A stretch of DNA of 64,000 bases from Deltaproteobacteria bacterium. Lineage in GTDB: Bacteria; Myxococcota_A; UBA9042; PHBI01. Location of the stretch: contig JACKFA010000006.1 of assembly GCA_020632715.1 (NCBI GenBank), positions 497,001-561,000 on the forward strand, read 5' to 3'. The translations under genes and the position numbers were made by a program. Below are positions 44,667 to 53,097 of this stretch, piece by piece. The notes beneath the pieces are model-generated. The model did not search any database. It worked only from the letters and a program-made list of their open reading frames with translations, and was not told the origin of the DNA. Numbering within the stretch: position 1 is the first letter of the stretch; every line of letters starts with the position of its first letter.

Positions 44667-44739
44667 CGGTAAGCACCCGCTGGGGCGTGACCACACGAGA
44701 CGAGCGACACACACACGCGAGAAGAGAGGAGGAGACCCC

Positions 44740-47286
44740 ATGAGAACGAACCGAGGACAGCGATTCGCCTTCGTGACCCGAGCCGTCGGGTTGGCCGGGG
44801 CGCTCTTCCTGTTGATGGGCGCCAACAACGACAACGGCTGCGCGCCTGATCCGGGCGGCAACGGCGAGTGCTCGGCGGCAGCCGACTGCGTCGGGCAGGA
44901 CCACCCGGCCTGTGACGGCGAGTGGCACTGCAGCTCCGGCCAGTGCGACTGGCAGTGTACCTCGAACCCGCCTCCCACGGGCTGTTACAGCGACGCCGAC
45001 TGTACCGGCGGCCTCGTCTGCAACGCCGCGGACGTCTGCCTCCGCCCGCCGGGCTGCGAGCCGGGCGCCCCGTGCCCCGCCGTGTGTTACGGCCAGTGTG
45101 TCGAGCCGACCGATCCCCCGCCGACCGGCTGCTACTCGAGCCAGGAGTGCCGCGACGGGCAGCACTGCTCCACCGAGGACGGCGTCTGCAACTCGCCGCC
45201 GGGCTGCGGCCCGGGCCAGGCCTGCCCCGCCGTCTGCTACGGCGCGTGTGTCGATGACACCACGAACCCCGGCGACTGCTGGTCCGACAGCGACTGCGCC
45301 TACGGCGAGACCTGCAACTTCGACGACTGCAACTACCCCGGCACCGCGAACGGACTCGTCGCCTGCCCCGGCACCTGCGAGGCGGCCGAGACCTGCAGCT
45401 CCGACGCCGAGTGCGGCGCGGGCGAGGTCTGCACCTGCGCGCCCTTCGCCGGTGACGCGAGCAACTTCCTCATCCCGTGCATGCTGACCTGCCAGCCCGA
45501 TCCGAACCCGTCCTGCGAGAGCGACCGCGACTGCGCGGCCGGCCAGATCTGCAAGGAGGGCACCTGCGTCGACGGCGGCACCTCCTGCGGCCCGAACGGC
45601 GAGATCTGCGGCCCGGGCGAGGTGTGCGAGACGACGTGCTCGTCGGTCCCCTGCGACTGCGCGGACGGCTCGGGTGACGAGTCGGGCGACTGCGCCTGCC
45701 CCGCGATCGCCGAGTGCCGGAGCCAGTGCGTCCCGGCCGGCGGCGAGTGCGCGAGCGACGCCGACTGCCGCGACGGCTACTACTGCGGCTGCAACCCCTG
45801 GATCGACGGCGCCGGCGCCACGCCTCCCGAGGGCGACGCCTTCTGGTGTGAGCCGATGTGCCTCCCGCGCGAGGGCACGGGCTGCATGGTCGACAGCGAG
45901 TGCGGCGCGGGCTTCCACTGCGAGCGCGACAACTGCCCGACGACCGCCTGCGACTGCGACCCGAGCTTCGCGAACTGCACCTGCCCCGGCGAGGAGCCGT
46001 GCATGGGTCAGTGCGTGGCGGACGGCCCGACGACCTGCACCGGCGACTGGGACTGCGGCCCGCACGAGATGTGCGGCTGCGCCAACTACCCGGCCGGCGA
46101 CGTCCCCGCGGACGGCAGCAGCGAGCGCGTCGCGTGCCTCCTCCAGTGCATCCCGCGGCCCTGGGACTGCAGCTACGACAGCGACTGCGAGAGCGGGCGC
46201 TGCGAGCTCGTGGTCTGCGCCGGCGCCGCGGCGCCGCCGTGCGACCCGGCCGACGCGAACTGCGACCCGGCCGAGCGCCCGGCCATGCCGGAGCCGGCCT
46301 GCTGGGGCTACTGCACCGATCCGGGCCCCGGTGAGTGCGGCGCCAACGGCGAGTGCCCGGCCGGCTACCACTGCGGCTGCGGCTGGCCCGCCGACGGCTC
46401 GGCGACCGACATCGCCTGCTACCCGATGTGCGTCCCCGACGACCCCGATCCCGGCCACTGCACGAGCAACGCCGACTGCGGCGATCACGAGTACTGCGGC
46501 TGCGGCCCCGGCGTCGGGATGCAGAATGGCCTCGTCTGCAACCTCCAGTGCCTCCCGGAGCCCTACGACTGCTCGCAGAACAGCGACTGCGAGAGCGGCG
46601 TGTGCAACTTCGAGATCTGCTCGGGCGCGGCCGATCCGATGCCCTGCGACGGCGACGGCTGCGCGAACCGCCCGGCCCCGCCGGCGGAGTGCAAGGGCTA
46701 CTGCGCGCCGCCGGACGAGCCGATGATGTGCGACGCGGACGGGCAGTGCCCGGACGGCTACCACTGCGGCTGCGGGAACCCCTTCCAGGGCAGCGGCGGC
46801 GGCATGCCGAACGGCATCGCGTGCTACCTCCAGTGCGTCCCCGACGGTGATCCCGGCACGTGCAACGGCGACGGCGACTGCCGTGACGGCCAGCACTGCG
46901 TCATCACCGCCGGCGGCGGCTGGTGCGTGGACGACCCGGCCGACCAGTGCATGGACGACCGCGACTGCGCGGCGAACCAGCACTGCGAGCGCGACGTCTG
47001 CCCGGCGGCGCCGTGCACCTACGACGAGGCGACCGGCGAGGTCGTCTGCCCGCCGTGCTACGGGACCTGCCAGGACGACCCGACCCCGACGACGTGCCAG
47101 CGCACGGGCTGCTCGGGCCAGGTGTGCGCGGCGGAGCCGGTGTACACGACGTGCGAGTGGCGCGAGTACTACCAGTGCTTCCAGCTCGCGACGTGCGGCG
47201 CCAACGACGCCGGCGCCTGCGGCTGGCAGGGCAACGACGCCTTCCGCGAGTGCATGCAGGCCCACGGCGGTCCGGCGAGCTTCTAG
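44740..47286 (+). CDS. Cys-rich secreted protein with eight-cysteine C-terminal domain
   Basis: The 848-residue protein has an N-terminal hydrophobic segment (GLAGALFLLMGA, about 18-29) followed by a Cys (about 34) and many Cys-rich units with the pattern C.SDADC..G..C.C (for example CASDADCRDGYYCGC, CTSNADCGDHEYCGCG). The last 65 residues (CQRTGCSGQVCA, TTCEWREYYQC, ATCGANDAGACGW) match the eight-cysteine-cluster domain known from exported bacterial proteins. A GAGGAGGAG site precedes ATG 44740, and a sigma-54 promoter lies just upstream, so expression is probably conditional. The function is unknown; a strong terminator follows. Confidence 0.83.
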   Translation: MRTNRGQRFAFVTRAVGLAGALFLLMGANNDNGCAPDPGGNGECSAAADCVGQDHPACDGEWHCSSGQCDWQCTSNPPPTGCYSDADCTGGLVCNAADVCLRPPGCEPGAPCPAVCYGQCVEPTDPPPTGCYSSQECRDGQHCSTEDGVCNSPPGCGPGQACPAVCYGACVDDTTNPGDCWSDSDCAYGETCNFDDCNYPGTANGLVACPGTCEAAETCSSDAECGAGEVCTCAPFAGDASNFLIPCMLTCQPDPNPSCESDRDCAAGQICKEGTCVDGGTSCGPNGEICGPGEVCETTCSSVPCDCADGSGDESGDCACPAIAECRSQCVPAGGECASDADCRDGYYCGCNPWIDGAGATPPEGDAFWCEPMCLPREGTGCMVDSECGAGFHCERDNCPTTACDCDPSFANCTCPGEEPCMGQCVADGPTTCTGDWDCGPHEMCGCANYPAGDVPADGSSERVACLLQCIPRPWDCSYDSDCESGRCELVVCAGAAAPPCDPADANCDPAERPAMPEPACWGYCTDPGPGECGANGECPAGYHCGCGWPADGSATDIACYPMCVPDDPDPGHCTSNADCGDHEYCGCGPGVGMQNGLVCNLQCLPEPYDCSQNSDCESGVCNFEICSGAADPMPCDGDGCANRPAPPAECKGYCAPPDEPMMCDADGQCPDGYHCGCGNPFQGSGGGMPNGIACYLQCVPDGDPGTCNGDGDCRDGQHCVITAGGGWCVDDPADQCMDDRDCAANQHCERDVCPAAPCTYDEATGEVVCPPCYGTCQDDPTPTTCQRTGCSGQVCAAEPVYTTCEWREYYQCFQLATCGANDAGACGWQGNDAFRECMQAHGGPASF

Positions 47287-47305
47287 CCCGGACCGGGACC
47301 GCGGC

Positions 47306-47374
47306 GGGGCGCCTGAACCGGGCGCCCCCTCATGACCACGAAGAAGCCCGGCTCCGGCCGGGCTTCTTCTTTTT
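47306..47374 (+). terminator. Tandem hairpins with intrinsic terminator
   Basis: A first hairpin GGGGCGCC/GGCGCCCC (47306-47328) is followed by a perfect 13-bp stem GAAGAAGCCCGGC/GCCGGGCTTCTTC with a TCCG tetraloop (47340-47369) and TTTTT. This is a classical rho-independent terminator, 53 bp after the Cys-rich gene. It is the clearest terminator in the window. Confidence 0.93.
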
Positions 47375-47466
47375 GTGCGCTGCACAATCGCTCGGTTTCA
47401 ACGCCGAGCGCGCGCTCGGCCGCGTTTGTGGCGAGGCCCCCGTTGTGCGGGTTATATCTGGACGCC

Positions 47467-48375
47467 ATGCGGAAGGTCCTCCACCTCCCGTCCGGGCGCG
47501 GGCGGCTCCTCATCGCGACGGATCTCCAGGGCAACCTGCGAGATCTGCGCGCCATGGCCGCGCGCTTCCAGCGCGCCCTCGCCGAGGAGCCCGAGACGCA
47601 CCTGCTCTTCGCGGGCGACCTCGTCCACGGGCCGATGCTCGCGCTGTCGGAGTGGCAGCCCTGGCTCGGCGAGTTCTACGTCGACGCCTCCATCCTCGTC
47701 TTCGAGGAGCTGACGGCGCTGATGGCCGCCTACCCGGGGCGCGTCCACGCGCTCCTCGGCAACCACGAGCACGGCCACGTCGGCGGCTTCCGCACGGCCA
47801 AGTTCTTCCTCGACGAGGTCGACGCGCTCGAGTCGCGTATGACCCGCGACACCGTCGGGCGTTTCCGCCGCTTCTGTCGGTCCCTGCCGCTCGTGGCGGT
47901 CTCGGCCGAGGCGGGCGTGATCGTCACGCACGCCGCGCCCGCCGCGCAGATCACCGGCCCCGACGACCTCGAGGCCCTGTCCTACGACGTCGCCCGCGGG
48001 CTCGAGCCCTCGATCGAGGCGGCGCTCGGGATCCCCGTCCTGGGCCCGCTCCTCTGGGCGCGACACTGCCCGGCGGACACCGCGCGCGGCTTCATCCGCG
48101 CCCTCCTCGGCCGCGACACGGGCTTCGTCGCCTACGGCCACGACGTCGTGCCCGAGGGGTGGCAGATCTTCGGCGACGGCGAGCAGATCTGCGTCAGCAC
48201 GAGCTTCGGCTGCTTCGACTACAAGAAGGCCTACCTCGACCTCGACCTGTCGCGCCGCTACGAGAGCGCCCTCGACCTCCGCGAGGGCGTCGAGATCCAG
48301 CGCCTCTTCCCGGACGCGGTCGCCGAGGAGCCCCGCGACCGCTCCGCGCGTCGGCGCCTGCTCCACACGCTCTGA
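47467..48375 (+). CDS. Metallophosphoesterase (calcineurin-like)
   Basis: The 302-residue cytosolic protein has the phosphoesterase motifs in order: ATDLQGN (the first ligand His of D-x-H is replaced here by Gln), AGDLVHG, LGNHEHGHVGG, VTHAAP and YGHDVVP. It resembles serine/threonine-phosphatase-like or diadenosine-tetraphosphatase-like enzymes; the substrate is unknown. The family start is ATG 47467, with no Shine-Dalgarno; TTATATCT about 12 bp upstream could be a -10 element, so the message might be nearly leaderless. Confidence 0.85.
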   Translation: MRKVLHLPSGRGRLLIATDLQGNLRDLRAMAARFQRALAEEPETHLLFAGDLVHGPMLALSEWQPWLGEFYVDASILVFEELTALMAAYPGRVHALLGNHEHGHVGGFRTAKFFLDEVDALESRMTRDTVGRFRRFCRSLPLVAVSAEAGVIVTHAAPAAQITGPDDLEALSYDVARGLEPSIEAALGIPVLGPLLWARHCPADTARGFIRALLGRDTGFVAYGHDVVPEGWQIFGDGEQICVSTSFGCFDYKKAYLDLDLSRRYESALDLREGVEIQRLFPDAVAEEPRDRSARRRLLHTL

Positions 48376-48396
48376 TTACGGCGCCAGCGCGGTCGA

Positions 48397-49923
48397 TCAG
48401 CCGCCGCTCGCTTCGTCGTCGCTCGCGAAGAAGCCGCCGCGCACGAAGCGCGCGAGCAGCTCGGCGTTCGCGGGCTCCTCGGCCACGAGCTCGGCGGCCG
48501 CGCGGCTCCCGTCGAGGCGGAGCGCGAGGGCCCGCGCCTCCTCGTCGAAGGGCGTGTGCTCGTGCGCGAGGTTGGTCGCGAAGCGGTCCCGCCCGAGCTG
48601 CCAGCGCGCGAGCGGCGACACCCGCGGCCGCGCCGGCAGCGCCGCCGCGACGCCCGTCGGGCGTGTCGCGAAGCCGACGAGCTCCGCGAAGAAGAGGCGC
48701 AGGAGCTGCGAGCCCAGCCGCCGCCTGAGCCCGGCCGGCGTGAGCTCGGGGAGGAGCGCGCGCGCGGCGAGGTCGTCGGCGACGGCGGTCGCGAGCGCGT
48801 CGAACGACAGGCTCGCCCGCCCCGCGTGCCACAGGCGCGCGAGCGCGAGCCGCGCGACGGTGTCCTTCACCTCGACGGGCGCCCGGTTCGCGTTGCCGAC
48901 GGTCACGGGCGTGAACGCCTCGAGCCCCTCGAGCCCCGGGTCCTCCCTCAGCGCGCCGTGCACGTGGAGGCCCTCGCAGATCGTCCCCGAGACGCGGCGA
49001 TCGACCGGCGCCTCGGCGCGGCAGAGGAGCGTCTGCCGGAAGCGCCGGTGCGCGACGAAGTCGACGTACTGGAGCTGCTTCACGAGCCCCTCGACGTTCG
49101 CGAGCGCGGCCGCGACGTCGGCGTCGAGGTTGTCGAGCAGCATGTCCCACGGCTTCGCGTCCGAGAGGTACGCGAGCCCGAAGCGCCCGGCGTGCGCCAC
49201 GAAGTCGCTGAAGTAGACGGCCTCGTGGTCCGGGGCGAGGTAGTCGTGGAAGACCGAGGCCGCCGGCATGTCGCTCATGTTCGCGGTCTCGGCGAGCAGG
49301 AAGCCCGCGCGCCAGTCGTCGTCGTGGCGGTTCGCGCGGTCGGCGAGCCAGCCCGTGATCGCGCGCGCCTGCTCGACCTTGAGCATCGGGTCGGCGAGCG
49401 TCGCGGTGTGCAGGTGGACGAGGTCGCGCACCACGCCCGCGGTGTGCCAGCCGGGGAGCGTGTTGTAGCTCACGTAGGCGACGCCGTTCGGCGCGAGGCG
49501 CGCGCCGATGAAGGCGAGGAGCGCGTCGCGCACGTCGCGCGGGACCCACGAGTAGAGGCCGTGCGCGACGATGTAGTCGAAGGGGCCGTCGTCCGGGAGG
49601 TCGCGGAAGTCGCCGTGATGGAAGGTGACGTTGTCGAGCCCGAGCTCGGCGGCGCTCGCCCGGGCGCGCGCGATCTGCAAGGCCGAGAGGTCGACGCCGA
49701 CCACCTGGGCGCCCGGGAGCTGCGCCGCCATCGGGAGGCTGTTCCCGCCGACCGCGCAGCCGACGTCGAGGACGCGGCACGTCGCGACGGGCGGCGGCGT
49801 CAGCCCGAAGACGGTCGCCATCGCCGCGAGCTGGTCGGGGTGGGTGAACCAGAAGGCGTACTCGGGGTACGGGAAGCGGTCGTAGGCGTCGCTGATCCGC
49901 TCGTTCGCTGCGTCGTCGCTCAC
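48397..49923 (-). CDS. SAM-dependent methyltransferase with methyltransferase regulatory domain
   Basis: The 508-residue protein has a class I methyltransferase fold (about 40-200) with motif I VLDVGCAVGGNS, GVDLS and DYIVAHGLYSWV, followed by a methyltransferase regulatory domain and a C-terminal helical domain as in bacterial protein-lysine methyltransferases. The GTG start overlaps the meaB stop by four bases (GTGA) and has GGGAGG upstream, making it the last gene of the methylmalonyl-CoA mutase operon. The target may be a protein of this operon, but nothing in the sequence proves that. Confidence 0.87.
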   Translation of the reverse strand: MSDDAANERISDAYDRFPYPEYAFWFTHPDQLAAMATVFGLTPPPVATCRVLDVGCAVGGNSLPMAAQLPGAQVVGVDLSALQIARARASAAELGLDNVTFHHGDFRDLPDDGPFDYIVAHGLYSWVPRDVRDALLAFIGARLAPNGVAYVSYNTLPGWHTAGVVRDLVHLHTATLADPMLKVEQARAITGWLADRANRHDDDWRAGFLLAETANMSDMPAASVFHDYLAPDHEAVYFSDFVAHAGRFGLAYLSDAKPWDMLLDNLDADVAAALANVEGLVKQLQYVDFVAHRRFRQTLLCRAEAPVDRRVSGTICEGLHVHGALREDPGLEGLEAFTPVTVGNANRAPVEVKDTVARLALARLWHAGRASLSFDALATAVADDLAARALLPELTPAGLRRRLGSQLLRLFFAELVGFATRPTGVAAALPARPRVSPLARWQLGRDRFATNLAHEHTPFDEEARALALRLDGSRAAAELVAEEPANAELLARFVRGGFFASDDEASGG

Positions 49924-50930
49924 GCGTCGCCTCCCTGCGTCGTGGCGAGGAACCGGGCGAGCAGCGTCTCGGCGGCGCTCGTCGGGAGCAGCTGCCCGGC
50001 GCCCACGGCCGCCTCGAGCTCGCCGACCGCCGCGGCGACGCCCGGATCGGCTCGGAACGCCTCGCGGAGCCCGTCGTCGACGAGGTCCCACATCCACCGG
50101 CGCGCCTGCGTCGCCCGCCGCGCCACGAGCGCCCCGCTCGCGAGCGCCTGCTCGCGGTGGCGCAGGACCTCCGCCCAGAGGTCGGCGACGCCCGTCCCCT
50201 CGAGCGCGCTCACGGTCACCACCTGCGGCTGCCACGCGTGGGCCGGCGGGAAGAGGAGGCGCAGCGCCGCGCGGTACTCGGTCGCGGCGCGACGGGCGCG
50301 GGAGACGCCGTCCCCGTCGGCCTTGTTGATGGCCACGAGGTCCGCGAGCTCCATGAGGCCGCGCTTGATGCCCTGGAGCTGGTCGCCGGCGCCCGCGATC
50401 ATCAGCACGAGGAAGAAGTCGGTCATCTTGGCGACGAGCGTCTCGGACTGCCCGACGCCGACCGTCTCCACGAGCACGACCGAGAAGCCGGCGGCCTCGC
50501 AGAGGAGCATCGTCTCGCGCGTCCGCTGCGCGACGCCGCCGAGCGTGCCGGCCGCGGGCGACGGCCGGATGAACGCCCGCGGATCGACCGCGAGCCGCGC
50601 CATGCGCGTCTTGTCGCCGAGGATGCTCCCGCCCGACCGCTCGCTCGAGGGGTCGACCGCGAGCACGGCCACGCGCTCGCCGAGCTCGGCGGTGAGGTGG
50701 GTGCCGAGGGCGTCGATGAGCGTGCTCTTCCCGGCCCCCGGGATCCCGGTGATCCCGACGCGCACGGCGTTCCCGGCGCGCGGGGCGAGGCGCGCGAGGA
50801 GGTCCCGCGCGAGCTCGCGGTCGCTCGGCCGCGTCGACTCGACGAGCGTGATGGCGCGCCCGAGCACCGCCCGGTCGCCGGCCGTGACGCCGCGCTCGTA
50901 GGCGTCGAGCGAGAGCCGCGGCGCCGCCAC
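49920..50930 (-). CDS. meaB: Methylmalonyl-CoA mutase-associated GTPase
   Basis: The 336-residue G3E-type P-loop GTPase has Walker A GIPGAGKST (about 60-68), switch segments DPSSERSGGSILGDKTRM and ETVGVGQSE, and base-recognition NKADGDG. MeaB gates delivery of adenosylcobalamin to methylmalonyl-CoA mutase and protects it from inactivation. Its GTG start lies one base after the TAG of the large subunit, and its stop overlaps the methyltransferase start. Confidence 0.96.
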   Translation of the reverse strand: MAAPRLSLDAYERGVTAGDRAVLGRAITLVESTRPSDRELARDLLARLAPRAGNAVRVGITGIPGAGKSTLIDALGTHLTAELGERVAVLAVDPSSERSGGSILGDKTRMARLAVDPRAFIRPSPAAGTLGGVAQRTRETMLLCEAAGFSVVLVETVGVGQSETLVAKMTDFFLVLMIAGAGDQLQGIKRGLMELADLVAINKADGDGVSRARRAATEYRAALRLLFPPAHAWQPQVVTVSALEGTGVADLWAEVLRHREQALASGALVARRATQARRWMWDLVDDGLREAFRADPGVAAAVGELEAAVGAGQLLPTSAAETLLARFLATTQGGDA

Positions 50931-50931
50931 G

Positions 50932-53097
50932 CTAGGCGGCTCCGGCGCGGGAGACGGCGTCGAGGAGCGCGATGGCGGCCTCGCCGATGACGGTCCCGGG
51001 GCCGAAGATCGCGACGGCGCCTGCGTCTTTGAGCGCCTGATAGTCCCCGGGCGGGATCACGCCGCCGACCGCGACGAGGATGTCCTCGCGCCCCGCCGCC
51101 GCGAGCGCCGCCCGCAGCGCCGGCACGAGCGTCAGGTGCCCGGCCGCGAGCGAGCTCACGCCGACCACGTGGACGTCGTTCTCGACGGCCTGCGCGGCCG
51201 TCTCCTCGGGGGTCTGGAAGAGCGGTCCGATGTCGACATCGAAGCCGAGGTCGGCGAAGGCGGTCGCGATGACCTTCTGGCCGCGGTCGTGCCCGTCCTG
51301 CCCCATCTTCGCCACGAGCACGCGGGGCCGCCGCCCCTCGGCGGCGACGAACGCGTCCACGCGCGCCTTCACGCGCGCGACGAGGTCCTGGCCGGCGTCG
51401 CCCACGGCGTCAGCATACACGCCCTTGATGGCGTGGATCACCGCCTGGTGCCGCCCGAACACCTTCTCCATGGCGTCGCTCATCTCGCCGACCGTGGCGA
51501 GCGCCTGCGCCGCGTCGACGCACCGCGCGAGGAGGTTGTCGTCGCCTCGCTCCGCGGCCTGCGTGATGCCGTTCAGCGCGGCGCGCACCTTCGCGTCGTC
51601 GCGCTCGGCCCGCAGCCGCTCGAGGCGCTCGATCTGCGCCTTCCGGACGGCCGCGTTGTCGACCTTCAGCACGTCGAGGGGCGGCTCGTCGGCGAGGCGC
51701 CGCGTGTTGACGCCGATGATGGGCTGGACGCCGCTGTCGATGCGCGCCTGCGCGCGCGCCGCGGCCTCCTCGATGCGCATCTTCGGGAGCCCGGCCTCGA
51801 TGGCCTTCGCCATGCCGCCGTAGCCCTCGGCCTCGTCGATGTGCGCCTGCGCCTTCGCCGCGAGGTCGGCCGTCAGCCGCTCGAGGAAGAAGCTCCCGCC
51901 GAAGGGGTCGATGAAGCGGCAGACGTCCGTCTCCTGCTGGAGATAGAGCTGCGTGTTGCGCGCGATGCGCGCCGAGAAGTCGCTCGGGAGCGCGAGCGCC
52001 TCGTCGAGCGCGTTCGTGTGGAGGCTCTGGGTCCCGCCGAAGCCGGCCGCCATCGCCTCGAGGCAGGTGCGCACGACGTTGTTGTAGACGTCCTGCGCCG
52101 TGAGGCTCCAGCCGCTCGTCTGGCAGTGCGTCCGGAGCGACATCGACTTCTCGTTCTTCGGCCCGAAGCGCTGGACGATGCGCGCCCACAGGAGGCGCGC
52201 CGCGCGCAGCTTCGCGACCTCCATCCAGAAGTCCATCCCGACGGCCCAGAAGAACGAGAGCCGCGGCGCGAACGCGTCGACGTCGAGCCCGGCGGCGACC
52301 CCCGTGCGCAGGTACTCGAGGCCGTCGGCGAGGGTGTAGCCGAGCTCGAGGTCGGCCGTCGCGCCGGCCTCCTGCATGTGGTAGCCGCTGATGCTGATGG
52401 AGTTGAAGCGCGGCATGTGCGCGCTCGTGTACCGGAAGATGTCCGCGATCACCCGCATGCTCGGCCCGGGCGGGTAGATGTAGGTGTTCCGGACCATGAA
52501 CTCCTTCAGGATGTCGTTCTGGATGGTCCCGGAGAGGCGCTCGGGCGGCACCCCCTGCTCGGCGCCGGCCGCGATGTAGAGCGCCATGATCGGGAGCACC
52601 GCCCCGTTCATGGTCATCGACACGCTCATCTCGCCGAGCGGGATCCCGTCGAAGAGGATCCGCATGTCGGCGAGCGAGTCGATGGCGACGCCCGCCATGC
52701 CCACGTCGCCGACGACGCGCGGGTGGTCGCTGTCGTAGCCGCGGTGGGTCGCGAGGTCGAACGCGATGCTGAGCCCCTTCTGCCCGGCCGCGAGGTTCCG
52801 CCGGTAGAAGGCGTTCGACGCCTCGGCGGTCGAGAAGCCCGCGTACTGCCGCACCGTCCACGGGCGCTGCACGTACATCGAGGCGTAGGGCCCGCGGAGG
52901 AAGGGCGGGCGCCCGGGGACCGAGTCCAGCACGGTGCCGCCGAGGTCGGAGGCGGCGTAGTGCGTCCGGAGGCCGATGCCCTCGGGGGTGATTGGCCCCG
53001 GCGCGGCGGGTGGGGTGGGGGCGACCGTGGTCGGGGCGCCGCCGTCCGGCCGGAGCGGGACGTCGGCGAAGCTCGGGATGGTGGTCTTCGGGCTCAC
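50932..53097 (-). CDS. mutB: Methylmalonyl-CoA mutase large (catalytic) subunit
   Basis: The 721-residue protein is full length. Its N-terminal TIM barrel binds the acyl-CoA (GRPPFLRGPYASMY, RGYDSDHPRVVGDVG, SISGYHMQEAGA). The C-terminal cobalamin-binding domain carries the lower-ligand motif DGHDRG (about 604) with GVSSLAAGH and GGVIPPGDY. With adenosylcobalamin it interconverts (R)-methylmalonyl-CoA and succinyl-CoA, linking propionate, odd-chain and branched-chain catabolism to the TCA cycle. The GTG start overlaps the small-subunit stop by four bases. Confidence 0.97.
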   Translation of the reverse strand: MSPKTTIPSFADVPLRPDGGAPTTVAPTPPAAPGPITPEGIGLRTHYAASDLGGTVLDSVPGRPPFLRGPYASMYVQRPWTVRQYAGFSTAEASNAFYRRNLAAGQKGLSIAFDLATHRGYDSDHPRVVGDVGMAGVAIDSLADMRILFDGIPLGEMSVSMTMNGAVLPIMALYIAAGAEQGVPPERLSGTIQNDILKEFMVRNTYIYPPGPSMRVIADIFRYTSAHMPRFNSISISGYHMQEAGATADLELGYTLADGLEYLRTGVAAGLDVDAFAPRLSFFWAVGMDFWMEVAKLRAARLLWARIVQRFGPKNEKSMSLRTHCQTSGWSLTAQDVYNNVVRTCLEAMAAGFGGTQSLHTNALDEALALPSDFSARIARNTQLYLQQETDVCRFIDPFGGSFFLERLTADLAAKAQAHIDEAEGYGGMAKAIEAGLPKMRIEEAAARAQARIDSGVQPIIGVNTRRLADEPPLDVLKVDNAAVRKAQIERLERLRAERDDAKVRAALNGITQAAERGDDNLLARCVDAAQALATVGEMSDAMEKVFGRHQAVIHAIKGVYADAVGDAGQDLVARVKARVDAFVAAEGRRPRVLVAKMGQDGHDRGQKVIATAFADLGFDVDIGPLFQTPEETAAQAVENDVHVVGVSSLAAGHLTLVPALRAALAAAGREDILVAVGGVIPPGDYQALKDAGAVAIFGPGTVIGEAAIALLDAVSRAGAA

